64,000 nucleotides of DNA from Pratylenchus scribneri (Eukaryota > Nematoda > Chromadorea > Rhabditida > Pratylenchidae), in assembly GCA_030063045.1 (NCBI GenBank), contig JAQSEB010000173.1:868001-932000 (forward strand). The letters run 5' to 3'. A program made the translations under genes and the position numbers. Of this stretch, positions 8,933 to 19,847 are shown in pieces (position 1 is the stretch's first letter; each line of letters starts with the position of its first letter). The notes under the pieces are model-generated. The model saw nothing but the letters and a program-made list of their open reading frames with translations, made no database searches and was not told the origin of the DNA.

Positions 8933-11247
8933 TCAAATCTCTCTGTTCTGGGGGCAACCTTTCCTTCTCTTGGCAAAACCTTTGATGTATGGAATTCCGT
9001 TGTTTGTAACCATTTTAAGAAACCACAAAGGGTATCCAAAACGGGTTTCGTTGTCTTGAATTCTCCCTTGAGGCCCTGGGCGAGTCGAAGGTGTTTTTCA
9101 ACATTTAAATAATCCTCAATCATGACTTGACCGTAAATAGAGGGATAACGTTCAAACAAATTCGGGAGTAGTCCTAATTTCGTTAGATACGTCTGAACAA
9201 GAAGCACCAGGCTGAACGAGTTCAAACCTTGATGTTTCGGATCGACAAAGCGATCGGCGAAGGAGCGGATGACATTGCAAATGACGGGAAAAAGTGGGTT
9301 GATGTTTATTAACATTCGCAACCATATCCCGTTAAATATCTGTTCGAGTTGATTCGAATTTCCGATCGAAATGTCGATTGCTTTCCCTTTGTATTTAATC
9401 ATGAGAATGGGACATTTTTTGGACCGAATTACTAATGGCCGCTCGTCAATGGTCATCCGTCGGCAGAGTATTCCATTCATGGCGTTCAAAAGGGCTACTG
9501 GTTCGAGGTTCACTTCAAAGGTGAACACCACTACCACGTCGAGGTCCGAACCTTTGCGCCCTAATCCGGATAGGCTTGAACCAAAGGGAAAAGCTGAAAC
9601 CGATTTCCATGAGTTTAAGACCCTATCTATCTCTTCAACAATTTCTGCCTTCTTTCTAAGCTCTTCTTCATCTTCCTTTTCTTGCTCATATTTGTCGAAG
9701 ATAAGAGCCGTCAGCCGGTTTTTGTCCAAAGCTGGGTTATTGATTTGAAGATTCTCGAAAAAATGTGCGCACGCGGAATCATTTGGCTCAAAGGCCGGTT
9801 CAGTGTTTATATTTTTTTGCAATTGATCATTTATTGGCGCAAAGGCCAAATCGTGTTGGTTTTGCGAAAAGTTCATTGGCACAAAGGCCGATTTACCTTG
9901 TCCTTGTGGCTGCTGTTGCATCTCCTCACGGATTTCCATCAAAATTCTCCCAAGGTTGTTTTGTCCGCGCAGCCGATCAAGGTCCAAATGTGGTCGTCTT
10001 TCTAAGATTTCTCGATGGTCACATCCAATACCCCAGTCGCTGTCGGACGACATCTCAAAAATATGAGCATTTCCTGTCTTCAGCAAAGTGGTACGAGCTG
10101 GTTCGTTGCGGAATTTGGCAACCAATCCTTCCTTCATTATGCCATATTTAATCCGGCTCCATTGATATTGGTCGAGGCCAATTTTATGGGCTTTGCATTC
10201 CTCCTTTATTTGAGCAGGTGTCCAATTGAAGTTGACAATTTCGTAGGCCAGTGTAGATCGATTTGCGAAGAGAGCCTTCTGTTGGCAGTACTACTGTTCT
10301 GAGGACGTATAAAGTTGGTTGTTGATTGTGAATCTGGTTTCTTCATTGAAGTTTGAAAGGTGGAATTTTTTCATGAAGAATCCTAGTGCTTCGCCAAAAC
10401 GGCCGCAATACACAATTATACAATCTGGCTCAAACTTGGGATAATCGACGGGAATTGCTGGAAATCCGCGAAAGGCAGGTTGTTCGTTTTGCTCTTCCAT
10501 AGGATACACAGATGGTGCTGTTGGACTCGTTGTTCGTAGACCATCAACAAAGGATGGATTGTCGCGTAGACCATCAACAAAGGATGGATTGTTGCTTAGA
10601 CCATCAACAAAGGATGGTTCGTTGTATGGGTCATCGACAAAGGATGGACCTTGTTGCAGCGTATGCGATTCTTGGGAGAATACGGCATTTATCACGGATC
10701 TTTGTCCAAATGTTGGCTGCTTCATCATCGATGACGGCCCTGCTTGCTCACTGTTGGATTTGATCTCGTTCCATTTGCGTTTTGATGTTTTGCTCTTTGC
10801 CTCATCAATGAACTTGTCGAGAGCTGAGTCTTTGTTTTGTCTATTATAGGGTATTCCTTCGTCGACGAGTTGGTCATGGATGAGTTCCAAATCCAAGTTC
10901 AGTGGCACACTGATGCAGGTCACATCAGGGAAATAAATATTGGAGCCAATCCAGAAGACTTTGATGTATCGAGTTGCCGTTAAAAGGCTTTCGATGAATT
11001 GAGCTGCTTTGTTGTTTATGTCATCATGGGTCAAAATCACGAATGCCTAGACTTGACGCCGAATGTCCATGCGTTGGAAAAGTGAATCCCACCAATCGAC
11101 TGCTTCGAGTGACTTGACAAGCAATAAACAGCGCATGAAGTTTATTTGGAAGAGCTTTGTCAAACGAATTATTCGAATGTCGTTGCCGAGAAAAATGACC
11201 GGCGCAGCCACAGATATTTTTCCATCATACTTTGTTGTTTTCAGCAT
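8845..11247 (-). CDS. NADAR domain fused to Gld2/TUT-like nucleotidyltransferase (two in-frame TAGs)
   Basis: Segments 11247-11047, 11046-10294 and 10290-8845 share one frame. The NADAR domain covers about 10430-9919: GRFGEALGFF, a SSEQ signature, KALFAN, WSRIKYGIM, a WGIG motif (10035-10024) and GQNNLGRILMEIR. NADAR proteins act on ADP-ribosylated or riboflavin-precursor substrates. A nucleotidyltransferase follows: GSS (codons 186-188 of the last segment), SDLD with Asp198 and Asp200, AIDISIGN with Asp255, a central-domain signature around NSFSLVLLVQTYL, and the closing VTPFKREGNAAS motif. This matches non-canonical poly(A)/poly(U) polymerases, which extend RNA 3' ends. All three catalytic Asp residues are present. 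The second TAG falls in NADAR directly after SSEQ. After 8845 the useful frame switches. Confidence 0.6.
10530..10650 (-). repeat. coding 30-bp repeat, four PSFVDGL units
   Basis: Four consecutive 30-bp units in the N-terminal linker of the chimeric gene, each encoding PSFVDGL or PSFVDDP plus three variable residues (for example NPSFVDGLRD). The repeats keep the reading frame. They probably form a flexible linker between the unknown N-terminal region and the NADAR domain. Confidence 0.8.
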
Positions 11248-11311
11248 GATTCGTTGAATATGGGGGGAACATAGAATGGATGAAAATGGGAGGAGTTGGG
11301 AATGTTGGTTT

Positions 11312-11331
11312 GGCCTCCGGCGCTCACCAAA
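11312..11331. other. possible right terminus of a composite element
   Basis: Read on the minus strand this is TTTGGTGAGCGCCGG. It begins like the left-arm sequence TTTGGTGACAGCC at 4827, in inverted orientation. It also contains GCCTCCGGC on the plus strand, as does 4836-4844. It lies about 65 bp outside the ATG of the minus-strand gene and exactly where GC content drops to background. No matching target-site duplication was found, so this is tentative. Confidence 0.25.
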
Positions 11332-14300
11332 TTAATTTTTATAAAATTCAGCGTCAATTATTTTTTCTCCTAAAAAAGTAAATATATTGAAAAAAGAAAA
11401 ATTTTTTCATAAAATATAATATTTTATTCAAAATTAAAAAATTATAATTATCTTAAAAAATTTGATCAAAATTAAAATTAGTTATGTTGGGCAAATTTTT
11501 ACATTTATTTTACTAATACAAATATTGAAATATATAATTCGTTAATTAAGAAATAAGCAAGTAGAATATATTAATTTTCAAAAATTCAAGAGATGAAAAG
11601 ATGAGAGATTATATTATTTTAATGGGATAATCGGCTAAAAGAATAGTACAATTAGTATAAAATAAAATGAAATATTATTAAAAATTATATATAGGTCTTT
11701 TCCAAAAATACTTAATAATAAAATGAAAATGAAAAGCAAAAAATTTTAATCAAATTATTTTCTTAAATTATTTAAATATATAATATTCAAAAAAATTGAA
11801 TGGTGGTGGTACTTAAATAAATTTTTTTATAAAATATTGTGAGAGGATTGATTTCAATTATATTGGAACAGGAGCTGAACGCTCTCCCTCAACTTCACAA
11901 TGATAATTTAGTCAACATTTTTGGTGAGGGCATTTAATTTTTAAAAATAATCCAATTAATATAATTCTAGATACAGACGATCCAACAAATTTGTTAAATC
12001 AAATTATAATGAATAAAATAATTAAATCGATCGAAATATCTGAAATTTTTTTGTTAAATTATTTTCATCGAACTACACTTCTAAAGAAATAGTGTAAATT
12101 CTAAAAATGTTCTAAAAATATAAATTATAAAATATTAAATAAATTTTATACATTAAATATAATAAAAATATCGAAGATTAAAATTCTATGAAAACATGAT
12201 AAAAAAAATTAAGATTCAATATTTTATAATTTTCAAACTTTTATGAAATAATTTTAAAATTTTATAATAACATAAATAAAATCAAATATTATAAAAGAAT
12301 AAAAAAGAATTAAATAATATTTAAAGTAAAAAAGAAACTGCAAATTATAATGATTTTATCACATTTGGAAAAAAGAAAACATGAAAAAATAAAGAAATTT
12401 ATAGAAAAAAAAAATAAATTGAAATGGTCCTTTAAGGGATTGGTGCGTTTTTTGATAGAATATCCATTCAAAATGGGTTGAAATTAATATTTCGGCAAAG
12501 TTTTTTAATGGAATTGTGGCTATATTTACTTTTTCTATCATTGTAGACGAGTCAAATTTTAATATTAATGTTACAAAAATTTATTAAAATATTAAGGATA
12601 AACAAAATTAAAAAATATCCAATTAAAAATTTAAAGAAAATTATTTTTTTGCAAATTTTTATATAATTTGATAATATTGCATTTAAAATTGCTTGGTTTC
12701 ACTTTTCCAATTTTCCAATTCATTGGCCCAATCCAATAAAGTGAAATTTGTAAAACTATAAAAAATAATATTAAATATAGTTAATTTATTATTAATTTTT
12801 ACATTTATTTGTAACGATTTTTCGCAGTTCTTAGTTGAAGTATCTTGATTTTATGTAAAAAATTTGGAAGAATTCTTAGAATGTGATAATAATTATACTA
12901 ATATAAAAAAATCATAATGATGCCTGAAGGAATTGTAATCTTAAAAAATTCACTTTATTCTTTTAGGAAATTTAAAATATATAATAATCCAATTTTAAGG
13001 AAATAATTTCAATTTTTCTAAAGTTATGAATTGTATTTTAATATGAAAATACATACAAATATCGTAAAAATATAAAATAAAAAGCATGATAATATATTTG
13101 TTAATATTTTAAATTTCTAAATTAACAAAAGAAAGATAATTGTTTTAATTTGTTAAAAATTTATGAATAAACATTAAAATTTATGCATAAACATATTATT
13201 TAATATGAAATTTAGATTGCATATTTATTCAATATATAGCTCTAATTTTTTTTGACATCAAATTTAATGTGAAAAGGAAAAAAGGTGAAAATGAAACTTT
13301 TGAAGGCAATAAAGAATAAATTTGATTTGTTTGTTATTAACAGTCAAAAAAATTTATAATTTAAAAAAAAGAAATAGAAATTCTAGAATGTTTATAGAAG
13401 AAGTATAACATAATATGGATTAAAAGAGGAAAATTTAATTAATTGCTTACCCATCAGTAAATTTCTTGAAGAATCCTTTAAAAAATGAAATTAAAATTTG
13501 AAATAATCTGTGTATATATATAGAGGATATATTGCATAGATCGGACCTATAAATTAAATAAAAAAAATTGATTAAATTACAATTCACATCTATTTGATCT
13601 AAATTTATTGTCAGAAACACAATTTGTTAGTATTTTAAAAAAATATATATTTTATTTTGAAATTTTAAATAAGCCAAAAATATCCCAAGAGTCGCAATGG
13701 GTATCCAAACAAAGGAAGATATTAATGCAATTGAAATTATGATAAAAATAAAAAGTGATAGTTCATTATCGCAAACAATAGGAACAACATTACATGAAAT
13801 CTGTAAGTTCCATGATAATTGATTACTATAAATAATTATTTAATAACATAATTAAAAATTGTTTTTCTACGATTAAAAAAATCAACGCTTTTTCGCTCTC
13901 CGTGGGCATGGGAAATTCTTTGACTAATGTTAAAATTTGTTTTAAGTAATTCTTCTTTTTGCTATACCAAATCGTTAAAAATTCAGTGTTTGGAGACAAA
14001 CTGGGATTTTGGAAAGGAAATTTCAAAAATATTTGTTATAAATAAGATTAAAAAAGAATAACAATTCAAAAAGTATATATATCGAAATGTTAAATTACCT
14101 TCTAAAAAACTTGGGCAATTCAAATATAAATAACTGTTTAATAATTTAAAATAGAAAAGAAAATAAAAAAATCAATTTATAACCATAATTCATAAAAATT
14201 AAATTATATTTTTGCATAACTTATCGTCCCCATATATTTACCAGAATTAAATAAAGAATTAAAAGGACCTATAGACTATAGAAATTGATGGCCTCGAAAT

Positions 14301-14575
14301 TCATAAACAATTATCATTGAAAAAATATAGCAACTCACAATTTTTAATCCTTAATTCAAAAATCTTTCAATAATAGAATAAAAAAAATATTAATTTTTAA
14401 ATAAATTATTCTAGAATGAAATCTAAAAATGCTATAAAAATTTATTTTTATATTTTAAAATTTTGATAAATAAAATACATAAGAGAAAAGGAATTAGCCA
14501 GATATTGTTAAGAAGTCGGCGGTAAGATAATTAAAAATAAAAACAAATGAAAATGACAGACCAATCCTTATTACC
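11332..14575. other. AT-rich intergenic DNA
   Basis: No supported gene. Open frames at 12359-12541 and 13826-14026 (minus) are low-complexity Phe/Ile/Lys-rich and judged chance. A short inverted pair, TTTCACTTT and AAAGTGAAA, flanks 12698-12750. Confidence 0.6.
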
Positions 14576-14835
14576 GATTAATAAATATAAATTTTTATTA
14601 TACAATATAAATAAATTTTTAATAAAATTAAAATCTAAATAAAAATTATTACCCTTTTTAAATAATAAGAAAAATTATGAAATTATTTTCCTATTCAATT
14701 CCTTTCATTTGGGCCACACGTAAATGGCTGTGGATCATTCTAATGGAAAAAATGATATATTTATTTAAAAATTTTTCTCATAAAAATTAAAATGTAATCT
14801 TATTGAAAATTTATAAAAATAATTATATTGTAATG
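14576..14835. repeat. dispersed repeat A, copy 1
   Basis: About 260 bp closely matching 24838-25092 in the same orientation. The best-conserved core includes CCTTTCATTTGGGCCACACG followed by TAAATGGCTGTGGA. A few substitutions and small indels separate the copies. There is no coding potential and no terminal repeats were identified. Confidence 0.8.
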
Positions 14836-15799
14836 AAAGGTTATAATATATCAACAAATAATTAAATCAAATATCAATCAAATAAAATAAAAATTTGTAA
14901 TGATATATGCTTTTAATTAGAAAATGAACATAAAAAATTGCATTTGAAATCATAATCAATTATGTGAATTCTTCTTCCACAGTACGAAAGCAATTTATCG
15001 TGCTGAGACAACTAATTTTAAGAGTGAAGAATGATTTGTATGAAGGACATTTTTTTCTAAAAAATTATTGGAATTAAAATAGAATAATAACAATATTATT
15101 TCATAAAATAAAATGTGTAATTGATGAAATTTATTTCAAATAAAATATTCTCTAATAATTATGAAAAAAAGGAATGTTAAATTAATCTTTTATTTTTATT
15201 CCAATCTATAAAAAAATAACAATAATTAATAAAAATTTTATGATAGTATTATTTATTATCGAATAAAGAAATAGATAGATGTTAAATCTTTAAAAAGTCA
15301 ATGTAAGGACTAATAATAAGATATATTTATATATATAAAATCCAGCTTAATAAAAATTTATTTATTTAATTCAAAATTATTTGAAATTTCAAATTGCAAT
15401 AACATTAATTTTTCAGAAAAAATAAACTATATGTAAATGATGAGAACACAAGGATTTGGACAAATGCTTCATTGAAAATATTTGTTAATATAATTTTGGA
15501 TTTTAGTTATAAAGATCATAATTTTCTATAAATAATAATTTAATTTTTAATACAAAAAAACTTTTTTGAAAAATGTCATCTATAAAATAATTAAAAATAT
15601 ATACCAAAAAAGTGCAAAAATATTTAAAATATCAAAAATAAAAATATAAATGGAAAGAAATATTATTAAATATAATAAAATATAAATGTTTTTTTATTTT
15701 TAGCAAAATTATTAAAAATATATAATAAAAATAAATTAGATATTCATAAATTTAAAATTATTTTTTCTATAATGAATTTTAATTATCCCTGACCCAAAA

Positions 15800-15922
15800 A
15801 AAGTTGACGCTTCGAAATTTGTACCAGTCTTGCCTTCTCAATAAATAAATTATTTATTATTTTAGAAAGCAACTAAAAAAGTGGACGCTTCATAACTGGT
15901 GTCATTCTTGTCCGTACGAGAA
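15800..15922. repeat. short imperfect duplication
   Basis: Two related ~40-bp segments at about 15800-15840 and 15882-15922 share a TGACGCTTC or GGACGCTTC core and then a CCAGTCTTG or GTCATTCTTG-like end. They are separated by ~45 bp of AT-rich DNA. Function unknown; possibly the remains of a small repeat element. Confidence 0.4.
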
Positions 15923-15990
15923 CAAAATTAAAATCTCAATTTCGGAAGAGATAAATTTGATAAATTTTATTAAAAATATCGGTATAAAAA

Positions 15991-16131
15991 GGATCATCCC
16001 AATCCACCAAACTACCAGTAATTTACCATGGGAATCATGTAGGCATTGCTGTATTTGGCCTCTTGTGGGCTTTATTTTGTTTTTATGCCATATTTTTTAA
16101 AAATAAAAAATATTCTTTAGGATATATTTGA
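15991..16131 (+). CDS. possible exon with a transmembrane-like segment
   Basis: A 46-codon stop-free stretch in a small GC-richer island. It contains a hydrophobic helix-like run (GIAVFGLLWALFCFYAIFF, then KNKK), which is what a membrane segment with a positive cytoplasmic flank looks like. The frame has an in-frame TAA just upstream and no clear ATG, so it would need an upstream exon. The family is not recognised. It could be a relic. Confidence 0.25.
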   Translation, partial: GSSQSTKLPVIYHGNHVGIAVFGLLWALFCFYAIFFKNKKYSLGYI

Positions 16132-19100
16132 CAATTGACATTAATTGGCAAATTTAAAAAATGATAATATACAATTCAATTAATTATTAATATAAATTAT
16201 TTTATAAAAATCAATTATTATAAAAAAATAATATTCTTTATAAGAATAATTCAATAATCATAATTGAAAAAAAAGAATTTGAAAAATAAAATCTTTTTGT
16301 TGATTTCATCGATTTGAAAATTATTGTTAAAATTTTATGTTTATCTGTGAGACCTATTTATCGAAAAATTTGGCTTTGATGGAAATTCTGCAATCGCTAA
16401 TTATTTTCTTACGATAGAATCTATCTATCACAAATCAATCAAAAAAAAAAAAGAAATATAAAATTATTTTATTTATAAAATAATTTTATCAAAAATAAAT
16501 TTGAAAATTATATATATATCTATCTTTATTTCGTAAATGCTTTAGTTTTTTAAAATAAGATATTAAAAAATAATTTAATAAAATCAATTAAATTCCAAAG
16601 TAATTTTATGGTGTGTAAAAATTTTATTATTTTCTTTATTATTTTTATTATTTTCAATATACTCTACTCTGATTTTCCATATTCTTATTTTTTTCTTATC
16701 CTGAATCTAACAATACCAAAATAAAATTTAAAAATTGAAACCAAAAAATTAACTCAATTAAATTTTAGTTGGTCTAAAATACAAGAACATATAAAAATAA
16801 AAAGAAGACTAAAAATTTAATTTAATTAAATAAAAAATTTAAGATCTTATAAAAAAATAAAAATAAAATTTCCCTTTTTAAAAATACAGTAAAATTGAAA
16901 AAAATAATTCTTACGGATAAATTGCAATATACCACCATTTCCATCAATTATCTGATAATTTATTGATAATGAAGAATAAATAAATTTCATTATTATTAAA
17001 CACTATTAAAAAATATATGATTTATAATATTATATAACCTTTATTTTAAAACAACGATATTTTAAAATAAAAAATTAATGAATAAAATTTAAGAATGAGA
17101 AAATAATTAAATTAATTATAAATTATTTTGAATAATAAATTAAGAATTATAAAAAAATATTTAAATATAAGTGTGTTTCTTAAATCGATTCGAAAAGGGA
17201 ATCGACAAATAAAGCAAATTAATCTATCTATATGTGCATTGTTGAAGAAGAAGAAAAAATATATATAATAAATAAATAAAAATTTTTAAATAAGAAATTA
17301 GAAAAATAATATATTTTGTAATTAAATTTTGAGACTTTTACCACAATAAAATTGTCATTATTTCGACAGAATGATATATATCGCCAAATAATTATAAAAT
17401 TTTCTATAAATTTTTTTTATAATTATAAATAAAAATAATAATTTTTTATTAAAAAATATTTTTTTTATTTATATTCAGAAAGTTCTAATAATATTTTTAA
17501 AAAATTAATTATGAATTAATTTTACATAACCCTTATTATGAATTTGAAGGAACAGCTCAAAAAGAAGCAAATTTTAAATAATATTTGTATCCATTAATTT
17601 TAAATATTTTTCGGTATTTATATATATATATATAAATTAAAATTTAATTAAAAAGAACTTTTATAAGAATGTTGAAATTATTTTAGAAATTTAAATAAAT
17701 GTTAATTTGAAAATATAAATCAATTCTTGATCATAATGTTAGATTACCATTATATAATTTCTATTTTTAATACCATTATATAATACTATTTTTATTAAAA
17801 ATAGTAATAAGGCATGAATGCAGCTTGGAAAATTGTTTGTGGCAACAGAGATATATGGACAAAATTTATGCGATTAGTTTAAGACATATCGTAAAGTTCG
17901 AAATAAATAATTTAGAAACAAAATAAGAAAAAATTTTTCATTCGAAGAAAAATATTGTCAGAATTAAAGTTATTTATTATTTCTAAAGTCTCAAAAATCA
18001 ATTAGAAATAAATAAATTTTATTTAATTATTTGCTTTTAAGAATTTAACAAAATCTTTTATTTTTTAGAAATTAATAATAATAAATTTAAATTAAAAAGA
18101 AAAAGAATAAAAAAAGATAAATTTAAAAATAAAATAATATTGAATTAAAAAATTTCTAACAAAATATTAAAAAAAATTAATAAATTTTAGCATCTAGTAT
18201 ATTTCCAAAAATAATTATTTTTGGGAATATTCAAAAATTTTCAAAAAATAATTATTTTTGGGAATATTCAAAGATTTTCAATTTCTTAAGGAGAGTCCAA
18301 ACATGGTCAACTAAAAAATGTGCCGAAATTCGTGAGTCTATCTTACTTTGAAAATTAAAAAAAAATCTGCATTGATGCAATTTAAAAGACGGCCACAAAA
18401 TATTAGATATGAAAATGACAGTGTTCATTATATGGATAAAATAATTTTATGAATTATGATAATGAATAATTTTAAATTATGAAATATAAATATGAAAAAT
18501 AATAATAAAGAAATTGATTGTAAAATAAGTAAATTGATTAAGTATAAATTTAAAAAAGTGGATACAATGAGGAAAAATAAACTTAATAATAATTTTAGAA
18601 TTTAAAAAATGGATGTAAATAGTTAACAAAAAATGAATATTTGTGTATATAGTTTTTGAAAAATTCAGAATAAAAAATTTGGAGGTTAATTTGGTTATTA
18701 GTATAAAATTAAGTATAAATGAATTGCACGCAAAATGTTGAAAAATTTTAGATTTCTGGAAAAGATAAAACTATTTTGTATATGAAGAAATTATTTTGAA
18801 TGAAAATTGAATGGGCTGGAGTGAAAATGCTTCCATCTATGAAAAAGGAAGCCAGTCAGAATTTTAAAAATTTGAATAAAATGTGGTAATTTTAGCATTC
18901 AATTAGATACAATAAATAAATAAATTTCTCATCATTGAATTCCCCAATTTCGCTGCAGACTCTCTCAACATGGACAATAATTAATTTGATAGATAAATTA
19001 TTGAATGAGGCTTGCCAAAATAATCTCAATATTAGAAAAAATAAACTTAATTAAAATGGTGTATTAATAATATTTATTTAATGATAATTTAATAAAAATA

Positions 19101-19726
19101 AATAAATAAAATTTTTCGAAATAAAATATATATAATAAATAAAATGAAATTTTAAAATAAAATAAAAATATTAATATTGATAAAATTAAGAATGAAAATA
19201 TAAAATTAAAAATATTAATTAATTTTAAAAATATAAAATTGCGTATTTAGTACTAAATTTTTGAATTAAAAAGATTAAAAAAACTATATTTCACACAAAT
19301 GCTTTCCAAATTCATACAAATAAAATGGAGTCCTAAAAATGAAAAAAAAATTTAAAAAAATTGGAAAAATTTTTATTCTTAATATCATTAGTATAAAATA
19401 ATGATTATTATATATATAACCATGAGAAATTAATGAAAATATATTAAAAAATTAATTTAAAGAAAATGTAGAATATATAAAATTAATAAAATTTTTGAAA
19501 CAGAAAATATTATCCAATAACTAAAGAAAAATTCGGATAATTTAAAGACATATGTGCAATTTTAAATCATCAGTCAAAATAATATAAATAAAATGTAAAA
19601 TAGTTTATTAATTAATCAAATTAAAAAATGAAAATAAAATTAAATAAAATTTCTTATAAATTATTGAAATTTTTTAAAATAAAATTATAAAAATAAATGG
19701 AAATTGGATTAAACAAATAAAAAATC
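16132..19726. other. AT-rich intergenic DNA
   Basis: No supported gene. Contains a short TA microsatellite near 17617-17633 and a tandem duplication at 18204-18282. Small GC-richer patches at 18300-18400, 18800-18860 and 18935-19020 have only short frames. Confidence 0.6.
18204..18282. repeat. two-copy tandem duplication with palindromic core
   Basis: Two ~38-bp copies, each containing AAAAATAATTATTTTTGGGA, which is itself near-palindromic (CCAAAAATAATTATTTTTGG in the first copy). The copies lie directly next to each other. Confidence 0.75.
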
Positions 19727-19847
19727 TATATGTTACGGCCAATAGTGGAAATCGGGCATAACTAGTAATGGCCGGCCAAAACTAGTAATGGCCGAAAATC
19801 GGCCAATACTAGTTATGCCCGATTTCCACTATTGGCCGTAACATATA
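19727..19847. mobile_element. 121-bp near-perfect palindrome (fold-back/MITE-like)
   Basis: The arms 19727-19772 and 19802-19847 are almost perfect inverted copies; one arm reads TATATGTTACGGCCAATAGT onward. The inner part repeats ACTAGTAATGGCCG twice. The sequence is much richer in GC than its flanks, as expected of an inserted element. Transcribed, it would form a long hairpin. Only a possible TA-type flank is visible, so the superfamily is not assigned. Confidence 0.75.

Larger units (their letters stand above)
7859..11247 (-). pseudogene. broken chimeric gene: NADAR + nucleotidyltransferase + Env-like region
   Basis: One minus-strand reading frame runs from an ATG at 11245-11247 to a TAA at 7859, about 1,130 codons. 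It is interrupted by TAG at 11047-11049, TAG at 10291-10293 and one frameshift between 8932 and 8847. Reading in order: about 200 unrecognised residues, a PSFVDGL repeat, a NADAR domain, a Gld2/TUT-type nucleotidyltransferase, a Ser-rich linker, a membrane anchor, and a cysteine-bearing Env-like region. An AFxPxN-type motif occurs three times before the frameshift (9888-9871, 9846-9829, 9795-9778), and a related AFEPEA occurs after it (8686-8669). This argues that both sides come from one ancestral protein. No splice pattern was found that removes the stops. Alternatives are readthrough/frameshifting, assembly error, or several separate genes. Confidence 0.55.

Noticed and set aside
11336..11348. 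TATA box for the minus-strand gene
   Set aside because: TATAAAA-like words are everywhere in this AT-rich DNA and carry no weight here.
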